From Lachnospiraceae bacterium (GTDB lineage Bacteria > Bacillota > Clostridia > Lachnospirales > Lachnospiraceae): a DNA stretch of 51,072 bases. Positions 9,708-16,338 of the stretch are shown here, one piece after another. The translations under genes were made by a program, and so were the position numbers. Position 1 is the first letter of the stretch. Each line of letters opens with the position of its first letter. The notes beneath the pieces were generated by a model. It saw nothing but the letters and a program-made list of their open reading frames with translations, was not told the DNA's origin and did not search any database. The DNA is taken from positions 1-51,072 of the forward strand of contig JAFZOS010000012.1 of the NCBI GenBank assembly GCA_017550535.1, given 5' to 3'.

Positions 9708-10205
9708 ATGGGACAGGATACAAATCTTTATAACAACAGTAAGGCTGCAAGGTATGTTACGCAGGGCGCACTCATAGCGGCGCTGTACGTTGCACTGACT
9801 CTTGTATTTGCACCGATATCGTTCGGAGCCATGCAGGTAAGGATCGCTGAAGCACTGACCATCCTGCCGCTGTTTACACCGGCTGCGATACCGGGCCTGT
9901 TTGTCGGGTGCCTGATCGCGAATATCATGGGCGGTGCCGTTATATGGGACGTCATCTTCGGTAGCCTTGCAACGCTCATCGGAGCGGTCGTTGGTTACTT
10001 TTTAAGGAAAAACCGCTGGCTGGTCCCCATACCGGCAGTTGTATCCAATTCGGTCATAGTACCGCTGGTACTTAAATATGCATATGGGATGGATATGCCC
10101 ATATATCTGCTTGTTATCTATATCGCTGCGGGCGAGATCGCAGGCTGCTACCTTTTGGGTGAGCTGCTTGCCGCGGCTTTGTTAAAACGGGGTGTTAAAT
10201 TCTAA
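9708..10205 (+). CDS. queT: QueT-type transporter (ECF S-component for a queuosine precursor)
   Basis: 165 residues, about five hydrophobic segments. The block ISFGAMQVRIAEALTILP followed by TPAAIPGLFVGCLIAN is typical of the QueT/DUF988 family, the proposed S-component importing queuosine precursors. AAAGGAGATATAA precedes the ATG. QueT genes are often controlled by preQ1 riboswitches; only 14 bases separate this gene from the glycosidase and no riboswitch is possible there. The family assignment is firm. The substrate rests on family knowledge. Confidence 0.85.
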   Translation: MGQDTNLYNNSKAARYVTQGALIAALYVALTLVFAPISFGAMQVRIAEALTILPLFTPAAIPGLFVGCLIANIMGGAVIWDVIFGSLATLIGAVVGYFLRKNRWLVPIPAVVSNSVIVPLVLKYAYGMDMPIYLLVIYIAAGEIAGCYLLGELLAAALLKRGVKF

Positions 10206-10216
10206 GGGGGAAATAA

Positions 10217-11473
10217 ATGTACATCACTGTGGCAGTATATCTGCTTGTTTTCGCTCTTATTATATGGGGCGGCAGGTTTGCGGGATTTAAGGACGGCTTT
10301 GTCGATGATTTTATGAGCGTTTCATCCACGAAGGCCGTAAGGGGTCTTGCCGCCGTGTGCATAATACTGCATCATATCTCACAGGAAACGGCCTTTAAGG
10401 AAGCCGGAGTTATACAGGCATTCTTAAACATGGGTCCCGTCCTTGTCGCGATATTCTTTTTCTGCTCGGGCTTCGGGCTTATCAAAAACCTTGACTCCAA
10501 GCCGGATTACTTAAACGGCTTTCTTAAAAACCGGCTGGTTTTCGGTATTGCGATCCCATTTTATGTAAACGTAATCATTTACGGGATATTCCATATCATA
10601 TACGGAACACATTTTGAACCGCTTCAGTGGGTAACGAACCTTCTGGGGCTTACCATGATGAATAAATACGCATGGTTTCCCATAGTACTTATGATCATGT
10701 ATCTTGCCTTTTATATCATTTTCGGAAAGGTTAAGAACAGGAGGCTTGCATTCTTCCTTATGTTCCTTGTTATCATCCTGCAGGGCATCTACTTCAGTAT
10801 CTGGGGGCATTTTGCATGGTGGGCAGGTCCGAAGAACTGGTGGCTTAGGCCAAACGGTTTCCTTACGGCGAAGTGGTGGATGCAGGAATTTACCACCTGG
10901 TTTTTCGGTCAGTGGTGGGTCAATGCAACGATCGGCTTCTTTATTGGCATGCTGTATGCCGCGCATGAGGAAAGCGTAACGGCGTGGTTTAAGAAGCACT
11001 ACTGGCTTAAGCTTGCCGGTGTGTTGATCCTTGCCCTGCTGTTCCAGGCTCTTTCGTCTTTCACGCAGTATAAGTTCGGCTATTATACCGAGTATTCGGG
11101 ACAAGGCCCCGGGATAGGGGACAAGTTCATTACATACTTATCCCAGCTTCCGCAGATCGGTATGATAGTGATCTTCATCTTTCTTATAAAAATGAAATAC
11201 AGGGCCGATAATCCGGTACTTAAGTTCTTCGGGAAGTATTCGCTTGATACTTACCTTATGAACCTTATACCGCTCATGGTCTTTCGTCCCATGATACAGA
11301 GGGGCAAGGCATTTCCCGTTCCGATCGTCAAACCGGGTAATTATAACCTTGCGGTATATGCGGTATTGGCCATCGCATGTACCGTTATTCTGGCACTTGG
11401 CGAACGGGCGGTTACGGACATGATAATAAAAGCGCTTAAACAGGTGCAGGCAAAGAAAGCAAAGGAGGATTGA
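10217..11473 (+). CDS. Acyltransferase 3 family membrane protein
   Basis: 418 residues with about ten hydrophobic segments. The segment KAVRGLAAVCIILHHIS matches the entry motif of acyltransferase-3 proteins, with His-His in the first cytoplasmic region, followed by FFFCSGFGLIKNL and an ordered series of helices. These enzymes transfer acetyl or other acyl groups to surface glycans or peptidoglycan across the membrane. A Trp-rich segment (about 195-245) is notable. AAGGGGGAAATAA precedes the ATG. The stop is one base from the next gene, indicating one transcript. The acceptor cannot be told from sequence. Confidence 0.8.
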   Translation: MYITVAVYLLVFALIIWGGRFAGFKDGFVDDFMSVSSTKAVRGLAAVCIILHHISQETAFKEAGVIQAFLNMGPVLVAIFFFCSGFGLIKNLDSKPDYLNGFLKNRLVFGIAIPFYVNVIIYGIFHIIYGTHFEPLQWVTNLLGLTMMNKYAWFPIVLMIMYLAFYIIFGKVKNRRLAFFLMFLVIILQGIYFSIWGHFAWWAGPKNWWLRPNGFLTAKWWMQEFTTWFFGQWWVNATIGFFIGMLYAAHEESVTAWFKKHYWLKLAGVLILALLFQALSSFTQYKFGYYTEYSGQGPGIGDKFITYLSQLPQIGMIVIFIFLIKMKYRADNPVLKFFGKYSLDTYLMNLIPLMVFRPMIQRGKAFPVPIVKPGNYNLAVYAVLAIACTVILALGERAVTDMIIKALKQVQAKKAKED

Positions 11474-11474
11474 T

Positions 11475-12878
11475 ATGTCAATAGTTGGTGCGATCATGGT
11501 CCCCCATCCGCCGATCATACTCCCCGAGGTGGGAAACGGTGAAGAAAAAAAGATCGAGGCGACAACAAATGCATATATGGAAGCTGCGCAGTTTGTGGCT
11601 TCTCTAAAGCCCGAAACGATAATACTGACTTCGCCTCACAGCGTTATGTACAGCGATTATTTTCATGTATCGCCGGGGCGTGGCGCCAAGGGTGACATGG
11701 GCGGCTTCCGTGCCCCGCAGGTTAAGTTTGATGTTACATATGACATAGAGATGACCGACAGGATCGCAAGGAAGGCTGAACACGATGATTTTCCGGCAGG
11801 GGTCATGGGTGAAAAAAACGCTTCCCTTGATCACGGTACGATGGTACCGCTGTATTTCATAAATAAATACTACACTGACTATAAGCTCGTAAGGATAGGC
11901 CTTTCGGGGCTGACTCTTCCCGACCATTACCGTTTCGGACAGCTTTTACAGCACGTGGTAAATCAACTTGACCGCAGGGTCGTTTTTGTCGGCAGCGGCG
12001 ATCTGTCGCATAAGCTCCTGGCTGAAGGCCCTTACGGTTATGTCCCCGAGGGACCGCAGTATGATGAGAGGATCATGGATGTCATGGGCAGGGCTGCGTT
12101 TGACGAGCTGCTTGACTTTGACAATAACTTCTGTGAGAAGGCGGCCGAATGCGGCCACAGGAGCTTCTGCATAATGGCGGGAGCACTTGACGGATATGAA
12201 GTTGAGGCAAAGGAGCTTTCACACGAGGGTACCTTCGGTGTGGGCTACGGCATTTGCACTTATAAAGTAGAACCGGCCGGGGCGGCAGGCATAAAGACGG
12301 GCCGCGACTTCTTATCGATATGGGAGGAGCAGAGGAAAAAGGTGCTTTATGAAAAGCGTGCAAAAGAGGATCCGTATGTTAAGCTTGCGCGAAAGACGAT
12401 AGAATCATACATAAATGACGGGAAAAAGATCGATGTGCCGGATGATATCCCCGACGACATGAGGTCGCGAAAGGCCGGTGTATTTGTATCGATACATAAG
12501 GAAGGTTTGTTGCGGGGATGCATCGGAACGATCTCGTCGGTTTATGAAAACATCGGCCGCGAGATAATAGAAAACGCGATATCGGCATCCACAAGGGACC
12601 CGAGGTTTGATCCGATAAGGCCGAACGAGCTTGATGCGCTTGAGATAAACGTCGACGTACTCTCGGATGCCGAGGACATAAAGAGCAAGGACGAGCTTGA
12701 TGTCAAACGCTACGGGGTGATAGTGACCAAGGGATATAAACGGGGGCTGCTGCTCCCTAACCTTGACGGAGTGGATACGATAGATGAGCAGGTTTCAATA
12801 GCCTTAAGGAAGGCCGGCTTAAGTGAACATGAGAAGGGATATAAGCTGCAGCGCTTTGAGGTGGTAAGGCATGTATGA
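11475..12878 (+). CDS. Fused Memo-like (LigB family) and AMMECR1 protein
   Basis: 467 residues. Residues 1 to about 270 resemble the class III extradiol dioxygenase B/Memo family: VPHPPIILPEV at the start, TSPHS, DHGTMVPLYF and VGSGDLSHKL carry the conserved His/Asp positions. Residues about 285-465 form an AMMECR1 domain with GVFVSIHKEGLLRGCIGT, STRDPRF and VTKGYKRGLLLP. In many prokaryotes these two proteins occur as separate genes beside a radical SAM gene (the AmmeMemoRadiSam system); here they are fused and the radical SAM gene follows with an 8-base overlap. AAAGGAGGATTGAT precedes the ATG. The biochemical role of the system is not established as far as I know. Confidence 0.88.
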   Translation: MSIVGAIMVPHPPIILPEVGNGEEKKIEATTNAYMEAAQFVASLKPETIILTSPHSVMYSDYFHVSPGRGAKGDMGGFRAPQVKFDVTYDIEMTDRIARKAEHDDFPAGVMGEKNASLDHGTMVPLYFINKYYTDYKLVRIGLSGLTLPDHYRFGQLLQHVVNQLDRRVVFVGSGDLSHKLLAEGPYGYVPEGPQYDERIMDVMGRAAFDELLDFDNNFCEKAAECGHRSFCIMAGALDGYEVEAKELSHEGTFGVGYGICTYKVEPAGAAGIKTGRDFLSIWEEQRKKVLYEKRAKEDPYVKLARKTIESYINDGKKIDVPDDIPDDMRSRKAGVFVSIHKEGLLRGCIGTISSVYENIGREIIENAISASTRDPRFDPIRPNELDALEINVDVLSDAEDIKSKDELDVKRYGVIVTKGYKRGLLLPNLDGVDTIDEQVSIALRKAGLSEHEKGYKLQRFEVVRHV

Positions 12879-13752
12879 TGAAAAACTCACCTGTCCCGTA
12901 TGTCCGCACGGATGCACCCTTGCGCCCGGAGCGACCGGAAGGTGCAGGGCAAGGCAGCATATAATAAAGGACGGAGAGGGAAGCATAGTTCCGATAAATT
13001 ACGGTATCGTAACTTCGATAGCGCTCGATCCGATCGAAAAGAAACCGCTTGCAAGGTTCCGTCCGGGCAGCTTTATCTTATCTGTCGGGAGCTTTGGCTG
13101 CAATTTAAACTGCCCCTTCTGTCAGAATCACGGGATCTCCATGAAAGGCGCGGATGACTATCCTGTATCGGAACCGCTTTCTGATGCCGAGAATTATCTT
13201 TCGCCGAAAGAGCTTGCACAGTTAGCCGACAATACAAAAAAACGCGGCAATATCGGAGTCGCATTTACATATAACGAGCCCCTTATCGGATATGAATATG
13301 TCATTGATACGGCAAAGCTCTTAAAGGAGAGGGGACTTAAAACGGTACTCGTTACGAACGGCTGCGTAAATGAAGAGATCGCGGATAAGGTGCTTCCTTA
13401 TACGGATGCATTGAACATAGACTTAAAGAGCTTTGATGAGAAGGTTTACAGGGACACCCTGGGCGGTGACCTTGAAACGGTAAAGGCATTTATAAAGAAG
13501 GCAAACGACCGATGCCATGTCGAGCTTACGACACTTATCGTACCCGGGATGAACGATACGGAGGATGAGATAAAAAAGATCGCGGGCTGGATCGCATCGC
13601 TTCCGATGGGCGATTCCATACCGCTCCATATAACGCGGTATTTCCCCAGGTATAAGATGTCTGCGGGGCAGCCGACGGACGTAAAGCTTATCTACCGCCT
13701 TGCCGATATTGCCGGACAGTACTTAAAATACGTATATCCGGGCAATGTGTAG
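12871..13752 (+). CDS. amrS: AmmeMemoRadiSam system radical SAM enzyme
   Basis: 293 residues, overlapping the Memo/AMMECR1 gene by 8 bases and so probably translationally coupled. The radical SAM cluster motif is CNLNCPFC (Cys77, Cys81, Cys84). An N-terminal cysteine set, CPVCPHGC and a further Cys25 in GRCRARQ, is typical of this pyruvate-formate-lyase-activase-like subgroup. FTYNEPLIGYEY, VTNGCVNEE and DLKSFDEKVYR are family strands of the barrel. It is expected to be a cytoplasmic 4Fe-4S enzyme using S-adenosylmethionine. Its substrate and its relation to Memo and AMMECR1 are unknown. A terminator follows about 65 bases after the stop. Confidence 0.9.
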   Translation: MYDEKLTCPVCPHGCTLAPGATGRCRARQHIIKDGEGSIVPINYGIVTSIALDPIEKKPLARFRPGSFILSVGSFGCNLNCPFCQNHGISMKGADDYPVSEPLSDAENYLSPKELAQLADNTKKRGNIGVAFTYNEPLIGYEYVIDTAKLLKERGLKTVLVTNGCVNEEIADKVLPYTDALNIDLKSFDEKVYRDTLGGDLETVKAFIKKANDRCHVELTTLIVPGMNDTEDEIKKIAGWIASLPMGDSIPLHITRYFPRYKMSAGQPTDVKLIYRLADIAGQYLKYVYPGNV

Positions 13753-13816
13753 CGAAAAACATGCTTGCATTTTTAATTGATTGATGTTAAAGTTGTTTTG
13801 TTGTTATTGTTTGATT

Positions 13817-13845
13817 AAGTGGACTTGCAGGAGTCCACTTTTATT
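13817..13845 (+). terminator. Terminator between the AmmeMemoRadiSam genes and rimP
   Basis: A perfect 9-bp stem (AAGTGGACT at 13817-13825 with AGTCCACTT at 13832-13840) has a 6-nt loop and runs into TTATT. The T-tract is short, so read-through into the rimP operon is possible. Confidence 0.7.
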
Positions 13846-13962
13846 GTGTAAAGCACTTGGTGAGGTCTTGTCGAACCTAGTGCGCACCACATCCGTGCAC
13901 TTAACGAGGTATTGTCGAGTTTAGTGCAGCGGATGGTGTAAATCCTTTGGCGAGGTCTATAT
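13846..13962 (+). promoter_or_regulatory. Structured rimP leader with tandem hairpins that mimic the ribosome binding site
   Basis: Two hairpins of the same design lie before rimP. The first pairs GCACTTGGT (13853-13861) with ACCTAGTGC (13875-13883). The second pairs TGCACTTAAC (13896-13905) with GTTTAGTGCA (13919-13928) and is enclosed by a further stem of CATCCG (13890-13895) with CGGATG (13930-13935). Both have the same internal T-T mismatch and almost the same loop, GAGGTCTTGTCGA and GAGGTATTGTCGA. A third partial copy, beginning GTGTAAAT at 13936, supplies the real ribosome binding site GAGG (13952-13955) seven bases before the rimP ATG. The leader seems to have arisen by repeated duplication of the rimP start region. 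Control of the operon through it is inference. Confidence 0.55.
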
Positions 13963-14430
13963 ATGTCAAAGCGCGAAACCATTGAAGTGCAAACTGAAAC
14001 TATGATACAGCCCATCCTTGACAGGTACGGCTTCATCCTTTGGAGTGTCGAATATGTTAAGGAGGGAGCCGACTATTATCTGCGGGCGTATATCGATAAG
14101 GAAGGCGGCATTACGATCGACGACTGCGTAAACGTAAGCCGTGAACTTTCGGATGAGCTCGACAGGGAGGATTTCATTGAGGATGCATATATCCTGGAGG
14201 TCAGCTCTCCCGGGCTCGGAAGGATACTTAAGAAGGACCGCGAGCTTGACTTAAGTATAGGCAGGAAGGTCGATCTTAAGACCTATAAGCCGGTCGGTTC
14301 TTCAAAGGAATTTTCCGGCACGCTTAAGGCTTTTGACGGTGAGAAGATAAGCATCGCATCCGATGACGGCAGTGAGCTTGAATTTTTAAGGAGCGACATT
14401 GCCAAGCTTGCACTTAGTATTGAGCTATAG
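13963..14430 (+). CDS. rimP: Ribosome maturation factor RimP
   Basis: 155 residues, usual for RimP. ILWSVEYVKEGADYYLRAYID and EGGITIDDCVNVSRELSDELD are the conserved N-terminal block, and YILEVSSPGLGR(I)L marks the junction to the SH3-like C-terminal domain (about 85-155). RimP assists maturation of the 30S ribosomal subunit in the cytoplasm. First gene of the classical rimP-nusA-ylxR-ylxQ-infB-rbfA operon. The ATG is preceded by GAGG at seven bases, which is also the third copy of the leader repeat. Confidence 0.95.
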   Translation: MSKRETIEVQTETMIQPILDRYGFILWSVEYVKEGADYYLRAYIDKEGGITIDDCVNVSRELSDELDREDFIEDAYILEVSSPGLGRILKKDRELDLSIGRKVDLKTYKPVGSSKEFSGTLKAFDGEKISIASDDGSELEFLRSDIAKLALSIEL

Positions 14431-14474
14431 AAAGAAGTACTTAACAATAAAACGTTTTCTTCAGGAGGAATGAA

Positions 14475-15704
14475 ATGAACAAGGAATTATTGGAAGCGCT
14501 CGATTCGCTGGAAAAGGAAAAGGAGATAAGCAAGGAGTCGATATTTGACGCCATCGAGAATTCCCTTATCCAGGCATGTAAGAATCACTTCGGCAAGGCC
14601 GACAACGCAAAGGTCGAGATCGATCGCGAGACGGGCGACTTCAGGGTGTATGCCGAGAAGACTGTGGTTGAGAGCAAGGACGATATTACGGATCCCGTTC
14701 TTGAGATCGCATTATGTGATGCGGTCCTCATCGATGAAGATGCAAAGCCGGGGGATGTCGTACAGGTTGAGATAAAGAGCAAGGAGTTCGGACGTATCGC
14801 GGCTACCAACGCCAAGAACGTTATCCTCCAGAAGATACGTGAGGAGGAGCGTGCGGTACTTTATAACCAGTTCTACGGCAAGGAAAGGGATGTCGTTACC
14901 GGTATCGTTCAGCGTTATGTCGGCAGGAACATAAGCATCGACCTTGGCAAGGCCGACGCACTTCTTTCCGAGAACGAGCAGGTAAAGTCGGAGCACCTGC
15001 GTCCTACCGACCGCGTAAAGGTATATATCTACGAGGTTAAGGATACGACCAAGGGTCCCAAGATCCTTGTAAGCCGTACCCATCCCGAGCTTGTTAAGAA
15101 GCTCTTTGAATCTGAGGTTACTGAAGTACGTGACGGTACCGTTGAGATAAAGGCCATCGCCCGTGAGGCAGGAAGCCGTACCAAGATCGCGGTATGGAGC
15201 AATAATCCCGATGTCGATCCCGTGGGTGCCTGCGTCGGAATGAACGGTTCACGTGTCAATGCGGTAGTTGATGAACTCCGCGGTGAGAAGATAGATATCA
15301 TCTGCTGGGATGAGAATCCCGGTATCCTTATAGAAAATGCTCTTTCACCCGCCAAGGTGGTATTCGTTATCGCCGACGGCGATGAAAAGACGGCCAAGGT
15401 TGTCGTTCCCGATACGCAGCTGTCGCTTGCGATCGGTAAGGAAGGGCAGAATGCAAGGCTCGCAGCGCGTCTTACAGGCTTTAAGATCGACATCAAGTCC
15501 GAGACCCAGGCCAAGGATGCACCCGGCTTCCGTCTTGAGGACTACTACGATGACGAGGAAGAATACTACGAGGATGATTATGACGGTGAATATCCCGAGG
15601 ATGAATACCTTGATCCCGATGATGTCGAGGAGCAGTACGCTGAGGATGAGGGCGAAGAGGAGGTTGAATACCTCGAGGTTGATGATACGCCCGAAGGTGA
15701 GTGA
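14475..15704 (+). CDS. nusA: Transcription termination/antitermination factor NusA
   Basis: 409 residues: N-terminal RNA-polymerase-binding domain (about 1-120), S1 domain (about 135-200), and two KH domains (about 230-345) including DPVGACVGMNGSRV and LAIGKEGQNARLAARLTG. NusA modulates pausing, termination and rRNA antitermination. The last 50 residues (about 358-409) are almost purely acidic, rich in Asp, Glu and Tyr, an extension beyond the core Firmicute protein. TTCAGGAGGAATGAA gives a strong ribosome binding site. The next start lies three bases after the stop. Confidence 0.96.
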   Translation: MNKELLEALDSLEKEKEISKESIFDAIENSLIQACKNHFGKADNAKVEIDRETGDFRVYAEKTVVESKDDITDPVLEIALCDAVLIDEDAKPGDVVQVEIKSKEFGRIAATNAKNVILQKIREEERAVLYNQFYGKERDVVTGIVQRYVGRNISIDLGKADALLSENEQVKSEHLRPTDRVKVYIYEVKDTTKGPKILVSRTHPELVKKLFESEVTEVRDGTVEIKAIAREAGSRTKIAVWSNNPDVDPVGACVGMNGSRVNAVVDELRGEKIDIICWDENPGILIENALSPAKVVFVIADGDEKTAKVVVPDTQLSLAIGKEGQNARLAARLTGFKIDIKSETQAKDAPGFRLEDYYDDEEEYYEDDYDGEYPEDEYLDPDDVEEQYAEDEGEEEVEYLEVDDTPEGE

Positions 15705-15707
15705 TAT

Positions 15708-16001
15708 TTGAAGCCGGATGTTGAACATAAGGATAAGCGGATCCCTATGAGGACCTGTATAGGCTGTAACGGTATAAGGCCAAAGCAGGAGCTTTTAAGG
15801 ATAGTAAGGCAGGAGGACGGAACCGTTTCTTTGGATCCTCCTGGTACCTTAAACGGCAGGGGAGCTTATCTTTGCAGGAACTTAAACTGTTTTGATCTTG
15901 CCGTAAAAAGGAAGGGCTTTGCCAGGACTTTCAAAGCCGCGATACCGGGTGATGAAACGGCAGGGCTGCGTGACGGATTTGAAAGGGCGATAAGCTCATA
16001 A
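15708..16001 (+). CDS. ylxR: YlxR family RNA-binding protein (DUF448)
   Basis: 97 residues with the family marks MRTCIGCNGIRPKQELLRIVR and LNGRGAYLCRNLNC; the GRGAYLC segment is the YlxR signature. YlxR proteins are small nucleic-acid-binding proteins, reported to affect transcription in Bacillus and RnpA/RNase P activity in some species. The start is TTG at 15708, three bases after nusA, with AAGGTGAG upstream in the nusA end. Part of the infB operon. Confidence 0.92.
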   Translation: MKPDVEHKDKRIPMRTCIGCNGIRPKQELLRIVRQEDGTVSLDPPGTLNGRGAYLCRNLNCFDLAVKRKGFARTFKAAIPGDETAGLRDGFERAISS

Positions 16002-16007
16002 GGAGAT

Positions 16008-16337
16008 ATGATGAAGCCCGATAAGGCATTGCAGATGCTTGGCATGGCACAACGTGCGGGAGCTGTTAAAAGCGGTGAGTTCATGACCGAAAACAGCGTC
16101 AAAGACGGGAGTGCATACCTGGTAGTCGTTGCATCCGATTCGTCGGATAATACGAGGAAACAGTTTACAAATATGTGTGAATACTATGATGTCCCCTTAA
16201 GGTTCTATTCGGATAAGGAGGCACTGGGACATTGTATAGGCAAGGAATTTCGGGCGTCCCTTGCGGTAACGAACGAAGGACTTGCGGATAAGATAATGAG
16301 TATCATGGACCAAGGTCAGAAAGACGAGGTGTTATAG
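16008..16337 (+). CDS. ylxQ: L7Ae-family ribosomal protein YlxQ
   Basis: About 108 residues. [17 protein letters not shown] and [16 protein letters not shown] fit the L7Ae/L30e fold that binds kink-turn RNA. Two ATG codons are adjacent at 16008 and 16011; AGGAG at 16001-16005 suits the second better (5-base spacing). It sits between ylxR and infB as in Bacillus subtilis, where the product (RplGA) is ribosome-associated. Function here is by homology. Confidence 0.9.
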   Translation: MMKPDKALQMLGMAQRAGAVKSGEFMTENSVKDGSAYLVVVASDSSDNTRKQFTNMCEYYDVPLRFYSDKEALGHCIGKEFRASLAVTNEGLADKIMSIMDQGQKDEVL

Positions 16338-16338
16338 G

